The position numbers and the translations under genes are program-made. A DNA stretch of 22,290 nt from JAFDED01 sp964611635 (lineage in GTDB: Bacteria; Desulfobacterota; JAFDED01): contig CAZTAS010000095.1 of the NCBI GenBank assembly GCA_964611635.1, positions 1 to 22,290 of the forward strand, in the 5' to 3' direction. The first letter of the stretch is position 1; every line of letters begins with the position of its first letter. A model generated the notes under the pieces. The model was not told the DNA's origin, searched no databases, and worked only from the letters and a program-made list of their open reading frames with translations. Shown here piece by piece: positions 15,380 through 22,290 of the stretch.

Positions 15380-16987
15380 CTACTGGATATGCCAATCCTC
15401 CATGTTGTGGTAAACCCGCCAGGGGCTCGGAACAATTCCCTTAAGCCGCTTATTGGCAACGGCAATCTCAATGGGATAATATAAAAGAATCATGGGAACG
15501 TCATTGGCTATAATCCTCTGCATCTCGTGGTAAATTTTTACTCGCTTGTTCCGGTCAATGGTCGCCTTTCCTTTTGCAAACAATTCATCAACCTTGGGGT
15601 TGTTATATCGAGTCTGGTTTGCGCGTGGCCCCGACTTGGAGTGCCAGCGGCGCCCCAGCATATCTGGATCCATAGGCGGATTGAAGGCGTTCCACAGAAA
15701 CGTCATCTCTTTTTTGGGATTCCACTGGTAATTTTCCAAGAAGTCGTGCCATTCTTTGAATTGGATCTTCACGTCCAACCCTATTGACTTGAAAAACTGC
15801 TGGGCGATCATGACGTTCCGTCGGCGGGTAGGACTGGCATTATCTCCGGTAAGGGTAAACCGGAATGGCTTACCGTCCTTATCCAGGATGCCATCGCCGT
15901 CGGTGTCCTTCCAGCCGGCCTCTGCCAGAAGCTTCCTGGCTTTCTCAGGATTATATTCCAGCTTGAGCACATCGTCTGTGTACGCCCATTTAAATGGAGG
16001 CTGAAACACTGAGTAGGCCGGGATAGCCTCACCTAGAAGCACCTTGTCGATAATGGCTTTTTTGTCCACAGCATGATTCAAGGCTTTTCGCACCCGGATG
16101 TCGTTAAAAGGTGGCTTGTTTACATTCCAGAAAAGACCATAATAATTGGTCTGGACCATGCGGTAAGCAACGAGCTTTGGATCCTTGGAGAGTTCTTTGA
16201 GTTGCAATGGCTCTACACCGTCCATGATGTCTATTTCACCCGTTTTGAGCTGAGCCATTCGGACGTTGCTGTCGGGCAGCACCTTAAAAACAATTCGATC
16301 CAGATAGGGACGCCTGCGCCAATGCTTATCATAAGCAACAACGGTGGCGTGGTCGCCGGGTACCCATTCCTTGAACTTGAAGGGGCCTGTCCCCACGGGC
16401 TTGTGGTTGAACTCATCGGTGTTTACATCTTTTCCTTCCAGCAGGTGCTTGGGTATAAGAGGGATCTGCAATGCTGCTTCGAAAGAAGCCGATGGACTCT
16501 TCAGGTTGAACTTCACCGTGTATGGATCGATGACCTCAACACTTTTTAAGTCCGTGATCTGGATCCTGAATTGGGTTCGTGTTTTGGGGTCCATTACCCT
16601 TTCGAATGTGAACTTCACGTCCTCTGCGGTGAACTCTTTGCCGTCATGCCATGTAACCCCTTTTCGCAAATGCGCCACGAGGGACATGAGATCTTTCGAA
16701 TATTCCCACGATGTCGCCAGCTCGGGTATATTCTCCATGGTTTCGGGATTCGCACGTGCAAGGCGTTCGAATATGGGCCATGACGCGAATATGGCAGAGA
16801 CTTCAGAGCGGATGATTGGGCACATCAATTTGGGATCTCCATTCAGCGCCACTATTGCTTGTCCACCTGTTTTCGGCTCAGCCATGGCGATCGAGGCATT
16901 CCCAAATAGTGTAAATAATACTGTCCCCATTAAAAGGCTCGCAATAAACCCAGGGTTAAAAATCTTATTCCATCGATGCTGTCTCAT
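15380..16987 (-). CDS. Family 5 extracellular solute-binding protein (DppA/OppA type)
   Basis: Periplasmic binding protein of 535 aa for the ABC importer. A signal peptide (about 1-36, ending ASIAMA) is of the Sec type without a lipobox cysteine. The mature protein shows the SBP_bac_5 landmarks: LATSWEYSKD, LRKGVTWHDGKEFTAEDVKFTFERV, PVGTGPFKF, MAQLKTGEIDIM, the IRVRKALNHAVDKKAI signature and ARKLLAEAGWKDTDGDGILD. ATG 16987 is preceded by AGGAGG with 8 nt spacing. It follows the SDR gene by 74 bp and heads the transporter genes. Its neighbours (M28 peptidase, creatininase-family hydrolase) suggest uptake of peptides or amide compounds, but the ligand is inferred only from context. Confidence 0.95.
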   Translation of the reverse strand: MRQHRWNKIFNPGFIASLLMGTVLFTLFGNASIAMAEPKTGGQAIVALNGDPKLMCPIIRSEVSAIFASWPIFERLARANPETMENIPELATSWEYSKDLMSLVAHLRKGVTWHDGKEFTAEDVKFTFERVMDPKTRTQFRIQITDLKSVEVIDPYTVKFNLKSPSASFEAALQIPLIPKHLLEGKDVNTDEFNHKPVGTGPFKFKEWVPGDHATVVAYDKHWRRRPYLDRIVFKVLPDSNVRMAQLKTGEIDIMDGVEPLQLKELSKDPKLVAYRMVQTNYYGLFWNVNKPPFNDIRVRKALNHAVDKKAIIDKVLLGEAIPAYSVFQPPFKWAYTDDVLKLEYNPEKARKLLAEAGWKDTDGDGILDKDGKPFRFTLTGDNASPTRRRNVMIAQQFFKSIGLDVKIQFKEWHDFLENYQWNPKKEMTFLWNAFNPPMDPDMLGRRWHSKSGPRANQTRYNNPKVDELFAKGKATIDRNKRVKIYHEMQRIIANDVPMILLYYPIEIAVANKRLKGIVPSPWRVYHNMEDWHIQ

Positions 16988-17061
16988 GCTATTGCCCTCC
17001 TTTCCCCCTAAAAAATAAAGGAGACTACGCTTTGAGCATCTCTGTCCTAAGGGTCTATCCC

Positions 17062-17838
17062 TCAGTCCAAATACGCTCCACCATTGACATCCAACACCTC
17101 GCCATTGATGAAATCAGCGTCCTCGGATACAAGGAAGAGGACGGCGCGAGCCACATCCTCCGGGGTTCCTACCCGGCCCACAGGGATGTTGCGCCGGGCC
17201 TCCTCCAGGCCTTCCAATGCCGGCCGACCATTCCACATGTGGCGTCCAATATCCTTGCCCGTATCAATAGCTCCAGGGCAAATGGCATTGACAGTTATAC
17301 CTTTTGGCGATACCTCCCGGACAAGAGCCTTTGCAAAACCCAGGATACCGGCCTTGGAGGCAGCATAGTGAACACCGCCGATACGACCGCCGCCTTTTTT
17401 GCCGGAGACCGAGGAAATGCAAACAATGCGCCCCCAACCCTGCTTGATCATGTGCGGTAAGGCCTCTCGGGTACACAGGAACGTGCCCTTAAGGTTCACA
17501 TCCAGGATATGGTTCCAGTCCTTTTCGCTCATGTCCAGTATGGAGACAGCTTGTGTAATTCCCGCGTTATTTACAAGGATATCCAGCCTTCTCCATTCAT
17601 GAACCACCGCATCGATCATGTTTTTTACTTGATCTTCCTGTGAGACGTCGGCCGGCACAGCCAGAGCCTGTCCCCTTGATTGGCCGATTTCCTCTGCAAC
17701 TCGTGGGGCCCATTCGCGGTTCACATCGTTGACGGCCACGGCTGCGCCCTCTTGTGCCAGGAGCAGCGCAGTGGACCTTCCGATACCTTTTCGGGATCCG
17801 GCACCGGTAATCAAGGCAACACGCTGCGCAAGCCTCAT
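17062..17838 (-). CDS. Short-chain dehydrogenase/reductase (SDR)
   Basis: Classical SDR of 258 aa, FabG-like, oxidising or reducing an alcohol/ketone with a nicotinamide cofactor. It has TGAGSRKGIG (11-20), an Asp at the end of strand 2 (Asp38 in NDVN) suggesting NAD(H) preference, NNAG (90-93), Asn115 and the catalytic Ser143, Tyr158 and Lys162 (YAASK). It ends with the usual VLDVNGGAYLD. The frame is open to 17967, but ATG 17838 matches the family's N-terminus and has GAAGG 6-7 nt upstream. It lies 172 bp after the creatininase-family gene and 74 bp before the binding-protein gene. Substrate unknown; probably a step in the catabolism of the imported compound. Confidence 0.93.
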   Translation of the reverse strand: MRLAQRVALITGAGSRKGIGRSTALLLAQEGAAVAVNDVNREWAPRVAEEIGQSRGQALAVPADVSQEDQVKNMIDAVVHEWRRLDILVNNAGITQAVSILDMSEKDWNHILDVNLKGTFLCTREALPHMIKQGWGRIVCISSVSGKKGGGRIGGVHYAASKAGILGFAKALVREVSPKGITVNAICPGAIDTGKDIGRHMWNGRPALEGLEEARRNIPVGRVGTPEDVARAVLFLVSEDADFINGEVLDVNGGAYLD

Positions 17839-18010
17839 AATGTACCTTCGGTTTAACGTTAAATTTAAAATAAAACGGGAACTTATCTGTGAAAATTCAT
17901 TTCCATGATGAATGGGGGTAGATTCTGGCACACAGATATTCAAAGTGTCAATGGGGATTGAGAGCACATTTCCAATTCAGATGCCATTTCTTTAAGATCG
18001 TCGTGTTCTA

Positions 18011-18787
18011 TCAACCGAATGTCTTCAAGAATTCCCGCACCCTTCGGGCGATTTCTTTGGCGGTCTCCGCCGCCAAGTACTCACCGTACTCAAGGGAAAT
18101 GTTGCTAGGATCACCGAATATGCCCTGAGTGGCGTACTTATCTATAGGAAGGGCTGCCGTAAAGCCAAGGTTGCGACGGATATCTACCCGGGTCCGGTCA
18201 GGCACCAGCCGTCGATCCATATGAACGCAGTTAGGTTTTTCCACCAGTGCCAGTGAACATTCGCACGATCCCCCGTGTCCGTCCGAACCATAGGCCATAT
18301 CCTCTTTACTAACTTCGCTTTTGAATTTACTTAATAGCACGTCCATTCGTCCTTTATTGGCGTCTTGATAAGACAGACCAAGGACATGAACACCGGGCCT
18401 GCTGGAGATCTCGTCCACAGCACATTTGATAGCCGGCTCGTTGCCCCTATGGCCTGTGATGATCATTAACAGCTTGAAACCGTGCGAGAGTATCTCCGTG
18501 CCGATCTCAACCAGGAGCGCTGTGAGGGTTGATGGCTTCAGGGAGACAGTCCCTGAGTAATGCCGGTGGGGCGTGGAGACGCCATATGAAATGTCCGGTG
18601 CTAAAACCGCGTCCAACTCATCCGCCAGCGGACGGGCCACGGTCATAGTGGCAAAGGTGTCGATGCCCAAGGTCGCATATGGGCCATGTTGTTCCGTAGA
18701 GCCCACCGGTAAAATAACAATGCCAGGGCCTGTTTTGATGTATTCCTTAACTTCCTCATACGTCATCATGTTCAGTTCTTTGGCCAT
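18011..18787 (-). CDS. Creatininase family amidohydrolase
   Basis: Metal-dependent amidohydrolase of 258 aa of the creatininase/MftE family, hydrolysing cyclic or linear amide bonds in the cytosol. The first metal motif is PVGSTEQHGPYATLGIDTF (Glu32, His34, Asp43). The second, usually NGHGGN, reads TGHRGN (His113), and the HAGExETS region reads HGGSCECS (His171, Glu176). The key metal ligands are thus kept while surrounding residues differ from creatininase. ATG 18787 has GGAGG 7 nt upstream and overlaps, as TAATG, a stop codon of the preceding decayed reading frame. The neighbouring transporter and peptidase suggest a role in degrading an imported amide. The true substrate is unknown. Confidence 0.9.
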   Translation of the reverse strand: MAKELNMMTYEEVKEYIKTGPGIVILPVGSTEQHGPYATLGIDTFATMTVARPLADELDAVLAPDISYGVSTPHRHYSGTVSLKPSTLTALLVEIGTEILSHGFKLLMIITGHRGNEPAIKCAVDEISSRPGVHVLGLSYQDANKGRMDVLLSKFKSEVSKEDMAYGSDGHGGSCECSLALVEKPNCVHMDRRLVPDRTRVDIRRNLGFTAALPIDKYATQGIFGDPSNISLEYGEYLAAETAKEIARRVREFLKTFG

Positions 18788-19254
18788 TAGTTTTCCTCCA
18801 GGTTTTTGACAAACGAAAGAGCTATCTTTCTGGCTTCAATGCTCTTTTCACCGTAGAAAGGCAATACTCCATACTTCACGCGGATCAGCCTGCTTTTCAA
18901 GGACTTCCCTTCTTTACGATAATAGCATATGTTCTCGCAAAACCGTTGTCAAGCGCGTATGCACTAGGCTGCAGTTTCCACTCCATGGCGTTTAACTGCT
19001 CCCGGATCAAGAAATAAAGGCACGATTCCATATCAATATTCTCACCCTCAAGCTGAAAGCATGGGGAAGGAGAGGTCCTCAAAAGCGGTGTGGCCAAATT
19101 CTACCATATTGATGAACGTGTGCAAGATGTCCGTGAAGATTTGCGTCTAACTCGGACCTCCCACTATCATCCATAGCTTGTTATGGCGGAAAAACATGGT
19201 TGAGGCCATACCAGTGATACGGTGTTTTCCGGGTTCAATGGAATAGGGAAGCCC
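18787..19254 (-). pseudogene. Gamma-glutamyltransferase-like C-terminal remnant, frameshifted
   Basis: The minus strand reads GLPYSIEPGKHRITGMAST, then FRHNKLWMIVGGPS, a TAG (19149-19147), and after it TQIFTDILHTFINMVEFG. This follows the gamma-glutamyltransferase small-subunit pattern PGKRxxSSMxPT, then GSPGG, then a VLQxxLNVxxFG helix. After a frame change near 19050 it continues as EGENIDMESCLYFLIREQLN to YAIIVKKG, and a third frame carries EKQADPREVW, resembling the family's ADPR motif. A different frame over the last 50 codons (ending in VKNLEEN, TAA 18789-18787) also looks protein-like. The N-terminal half of the enzyme is absent. The assignment rests on motif recall, not on alignment. 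Confidence 0.5.
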
Positions 19255-19526
19255 TCATTGCAATATTGGATAGCTGGCTAAAAAACATCGGCCCAATCGA
19301 AAGTCCTGAATAAGATATGGGCTTCTTAAAAACCTATAACGGAGTTGGGCACTCTCACCGACTTGCAACCGATCTGATTAATATGGTCATGGATCAGGTA
19401 GCGCTCGGCATGGCCCCGGATTTGTTCAATTATGTATGGAGCGAACGTGTCGGGCGTGGCCCGCGATCCCACTTGCCCATGGAAGAAGATCTCAATGAAA
19501 TCATCGCTCTCATCAAAGCTCCTCGA
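19255..19526. other. Unresolved stretch, protein-like on both strands
   Basis: Minus strand: directly after the M28 TGA stop, the same frame stays open for 66 codons (SRSFDESDDFIEIFFHGQVG, later HAERYLIHDHINQIGCKSVR, ending VIGF). Plus strand: an ATG frame from 19317 runs through the same region in exact codon register and into the end of the M28 gene. Both translations look plausible and I recognise neither. Because all neighbours are on the minus strand and the minus frame is rich in G/C third positions, I lean towards a minus-strand remnant. Confidence 0.4.
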
Positions 19527-21290
19527 TCAACTACTCCTAATTCTCTCCAACGCTGCATCAATTTCATCTCTAGCGGTCAACAAGGCATGATCGACGCGGT
19601 TTCTCTCTCGAACCAGACGTGTCTTCAGAAAGCGAGAAGCATCGGATGCCTCATCCATGGCGGCTAGATCCGCCACCGGTTGAAGTGCCTGCATGCGCTT
19701 CATTGGCAGGGCCAAGTCGTGATCGAAAGGACTCACCCCTGTCTGGACAATGGGGATCAGGATGCGCCCCAGGCGCATTAGCGTTTGGTTGATGACTTCG
19801 ATTTTCTTGTCGTCGTTCATGTTCACACTGGACATGGCGCTATGAAATACCTTAGCGTTTTTCAGGAGAGCTTTAGCATTATGGATAGTGCTATCAAGAG
19901 AAAACTTTCCGCCTGATCGCTCTTTCAGCTCACCCAAGATATCAACTATCTCCTGAGCGGCCTCCGCGAAGTCGAGAGGAAGAATAGTGTTCCCGCAGAA
20001 ATAGCATGTGGCCAGAGTAATCACTCGAGTATCCTTGGCCATTACATCAGGATCCACCTTGTCAATGGTGTCATGGACAGTGTGCCACCACCAGGGAAGT
20101 CCTGCATGGCCCAGCAGCACCTTCAAGCTGGCCGCTAACTCGGATTGCTCCTCTGTGGAGCGGGACATAACTCCGAATAGCGATGGTATCCCTATGCCCC
20201 AGAAGGATTGATCTCCCGCCCGGCCAAAGGGGGCGCCTTCGCCATGCTGGCCTGTGACTTCCAGAACAGCCCGGGCTCCACAAGCCTTTGTAACGGCAAG
20301 TCGCGGAAATTTGGTGTAGTCAGTGGATCCCTTGCATCCCACAATATCGACAGTTATATTACCGATGCAATTTCTGTACAGGTCTTCCCAGAAGTTGTCC
20401 ACATACCATGCCGAGCCCGAGTATCGGCCATGGGAATGGCCCGACCAGAAGGCAATCTTTAAACTCCGTTTGAGCTTGTCCTTATGGAGGCTCATGATGC
20501 GGGCTGTCTCAATCATGGCAGCATTGGCTGTGCCGTTGTCGCTGGCACCGTAATGCCAGGAATCGATGTGTCCACACAGCATGGCATAACGCTCCGCGTC
20601 GGGTTGACCCTCAATGTGAGCCAAAAGAATGGGGATTTTCTTCCACCCCACAAAGGAGCGCACCTTCATGCGGGCCATGACCTTTCCTCTTTTCAGGACT
20701 TCTTTGATGCGGTCGCCATCCTGGCGGACTATGGACAGGACATGGACCTTGGGGATCCGCCATGCCGTCTCAGGTGTGGGCGTTCCCCAGATGGAAGTCA
20801 GGATCATTTCGTGGATGTTCTCTCCACTGATGCAGATAAGTCCTACAGCACCCCTGTCCTCAATAGACCTGGACAAGTGGGGCGACGCAAGACCATCCAC
20901 CAAGGCAAACTTGCCCCTTAAATCCGTAAGCTCTAAATTTTCGACTGTTCCGCGGCCGACATGCACAACCTCCGCCTCCACGCCCTCCTTTGGGGTCTGG
21001 GCGGAAAAAGCTGGAGGGCGTCCCCGGATGACCCCCACATCAGAGGGCAGGATAGCAATTTCGCCATTTTCGGGCAGCCCGACAAAAGAGTCAAACTCCA
21101 ATAATTGGGTAGAGATATTGTATCCTTTTAAAACCTTCTGAATATAATCCAGGGCATGGCTCTCCCCCTCTGAGCCTGTCTCTCTCTTGTAACTGCCAAT
21201 CTTTTGGATGTGTTCCCACAAGTTATCCCTTGAGACCTCCGAGATGATATCTTCGTACCGTTTATCACTGTCCCACCTCACGTGATCCAT
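19527..21290 (-). CDS. M28 family peptidase with PA domain and altered active site
   Basis: Predicted zinc aminopeptidase-like protein of 587 aa. A PA-type insert (about 100-215) precedes the M28 core. Metal ligands are visible as GHIDSWHYGASDN (His241, Asp243, Asp251) and WWWHTVHDTIDKVD (His403). The segment that normally reads WxGEExGxxGS, holding the catalytic base and a zinc ligand, instead reads WSGHSHGRYSGS (282-293), so both glutamates are missing. There is no signal peptide, so it is likely cytoplasmic. A helical C-terminal extension (about 470-587) is of unknown role. ATG 21290 has GGAGG 6 nt upstream. It is the first intact gene of the accessory cluster. It could be a peptidase subgroup using other ligands, or an inactive or repurposed hydrolase such as a deformylating or amide-cleaving enzyme. 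Confidence 0.88.
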   Translation of the reverse strand: MDHVRWDSDKRYEDIISEVSRDNLWEHIQKIGSYKRETGSEGESHALDYIQKVLKGYNISTQLLEFDSFVGLPENGEIAILPSDVGVIRGRPPAFSAQTPKEGVEAEVVHVGRGTVENLELTDLRGKFALVDGLASPHLSRSIEDRGAVGLICISGENIHEMILTSIWGTPTPETAWRIPKVHVLSIVRQDGDRIKEVLKRGKVMARMKVRSFVGWKKIPILLAHIEGQPDAERYAMLCGHIDSWHYGASDNGTANAAMIETARIMSLHKDKLKRSLKIAFWSGHSHGRYSGSAWYVDNFWEDLYRNCIGNITVDIVGCKGSTDYTKFPRLAVTKACGARAVLEVTGQHGEGAPFGRAGDQSFWGIGIPSLFGVMSRSTEEQSELAASLKVLLGHAGLPWWWHTVHDTIDKVDPDVMAKDTRVITLATCYFCGNTILPLDFAEAAQEIVDILGELKERSGGKFSLDSTIHNAKALLKNAKVFHSAMSSVNMNDDKKIEVINQTLMRLGRILIPIVQTGVSPFDHDLALPMKRMQALQPVADLAAMDEASDASRFLKTRLVRERNRVDHALLTARDEIDAALERIRSS

Positions 21291-21579
21291 AATTCACCTC
21301 CATAAAATTTCTTTTTCCGATTATCACTCAAAGCTTCTGCATAAGATTCATGTTCTGCTGCGCAACCAGTACGCTGCGTTCAGTGACACATGCCGCTCTA
21401 TTATCGATCTGCGAAGGATAACACGTGGCGATATAACTATTAATAGAATTTTAGCTTTATTGCCATGGTTTTTTTCGATACATGATACTTGTTGAATGTT
21501 AGCAGGTAGAACTATATTGGCAAAACGACTGAATTCCTTAAAATGTGCAAATGGCGCATCCTATTCGAAAAGAGAGCAC
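21291..21579. other. Region upstream of the M28 gene
   Basis: AT-rich, without a clear gene. A 42-codon minus-strand frame ending at TGA 21330-21328 (ending ERSVLVAQQNMNLMQKL) looks protein-like and could be another 3' remnant, but it is too short to assign. A weak minus-strand promoter-like pair, TTGCCA and AACATT with 17 bp between, lies near 21499-21522. Confidence 0.3.
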
Positions 21580-22055
21580 TCAGGAATACACTTTTTCTAA
21601 GAACTCCAGTATTTTTTCTGTATAGATGTTCGGGCACTGGATGCTGATGTTGTGGGGAGCATTGTCGAAGACGGCCAATTCAGCGTTTGGGAATTGATTT
21701 TGGCCATATGCTCATTATGCTCCAGGGGGTGAGGGTTTCGTGCCTGGCCGCAAGGATCAAGGTGGGAACTTTAATGTAAGGACATAGTAAATTCTTCAAT
21801 GTCGAAGCCGGGTCTTGCCTACCTCGGTGAAGAACCAATCCATCAGCGCGGGATGTGTAGTCTCAAGGTTGAATTGGGCGGCAGCAATGTGGCGGATCTG
21901 TGCCTCAACGCCCTTTTCTTTGATCATTGCTATCCAGTCTTCACGGCCCATGGTGAAATTGCACGAGGTGAAGCAGAGGATCAAGCTTTTGATCCGCTCC
22001 GGGTAATCCTTGGCAAATGTCTAACCCAAGGAACCCCCAAAAGTGCTTATTAAAA
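21580..22055 (-). pseudogene. Alpha/beta-hydrolase remnant with stop and frameshifts
   Basis: The minus strand reads STFGGSLG, a TAG (22023-22021), then TFAKDYPERIKSLILC, matching the nucleophile-elbow region of alpha/beta hydrolases (GxSxG then the ALxYPERVxxLIL helix and strand). The frame continues through the cap region to a TGA near 21797. A second frame has IKVPTLILAARHETLTPW (the strand carrying the acidic triad residue), and a third has FPNAELAVFDNAPHNIS and ILEFLEKVYS (the catalytic-His region), ending at TGA 21582-21580. The order is right but the frames differ, so the gene is dead. The N-terminal third is missing beyond 22055. Confidence 0.75.
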
Positions 22056-22290
22056 ATTATACTTTATAAATTCCTAGCTTGTCCAGTACATCCTTGGCAT
22101 TTTGACATCATTTATGGTGAATTCAATTTTTACTTGATTTACGCTTCGGGCTTGAGAATTCTTTTTTTTCATTTTTTGAGCTCCTTGTTGAGAGATTTTA
22201 TTTACTCAAAACAAGAAGCATTTTTATATATTTATCCCCAGTAATGTCCGGTTTACTTTACAATAAAATCAAGTAGTTGCAAACACGGAT
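22056..22290. other. AT-rich non-coding right edge
   Basis: Very AT-rich stretch with poly-T runs. No reading frame with coding character and no recognisable RNA gene or transposon end was found. The break in the alpha/beta-hydrolase remnant near 22055 coincides with the change in base composition. Confidence 0.4.

Noticed and set aside
16344..17018. Plus-strand frame of 224 codons
   Set aside because: Antisense shadow of the solute-binding protein gene.
19527..19529. M28 stop TGA as a second selenocysteine codon
   Set aside because: The preceding sequence is a normal charged C-terminus, there is no redox motif around the TGA, and I see no convincing SECIS-like hairpin after it.
22056..22290. 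Window ends as insertion-sequence termini
   Set aside because: Both ends are AT-rich and contain ATTTATCCC-like words, but I see no matched inverted repeats, target duplication or transposase.

Overview
The window looks like a chromosomal segment of a Gram-negative bacterium that decodes selenocysteine, possibly Desulfobacterota (the former Deltaproteobacteria). I infer this from a selenoprotein gene, a DksA/TraR-type regulator, a paired periplasmic M16 peptidase operon and radical-SAM-rich accessory genes. The taxonomic guess is weak, because no rRNA or other marker gene is present.

Region 1 (181-5331, minus strand) is a tightly coupled four-gene unit. In transcription order it holds a GT39-type membrane glycosyltransferase, a radical SAM/SPASM protein, a class I SAM methyltransferase and a B12-binding radical SAM protein. 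Each stop codon overlaps the next start (ATGA, TGATG, GTGA). This fits a small pathway that builds and modifies a lipid-linked, glycosylated or peptide product; the substrate cannot be read from the sequence.

Region 2 (5332-6265, plus strand), divergent from region 1, carries the most striking gene. It is a DsbA-fold thiol oxidoreductase whose reading frame crosses one in-frame TGA exactly where the nucleophilic cysteine of the active site belongs. A two-helix hairpin just 3' of the TGA has the geometry of a bacterial SECIS element. I call it a selenoprotein (Cys12-x-x-Sec15-Pro-x-Ala).

Region 3 (6266-12943) holds housekeeping genes: a RidA-family protein and a minus-strand operon of catalytic M16 peptidase, non-catalytic M16 partner, pyruvate kinase and an AtpI-like membrane protein. 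The operon starts at a promoter whose -35/-10 spacer is filled by a near-perfect palindrome. A plus-strand DksA/TraR-family gene diverges from it.

Region 4 (13171-22055, minus strand) is an accessory peptide/amide uptake and catabolism cluster. In transcription order: an alpha/beta-hydrolase remnant, an M28-family peptidase with an altered active site, an unresolved stretch, a gamma-glutamyltransferase-like remnant, a creatininase-family amidohydrolase, an SDR dehydrogenase, a DppA-type binding protein, two permeases (DppB/DppC type) and a truncated SDR remnant. No transporter ATPase genes lie next to the permeases. Several decayed genes among intact ones suggest the cluster is being pruned or was rearranged.

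No tRNA, rRNA, CRISPR array or complete insertion sequence was recognised.
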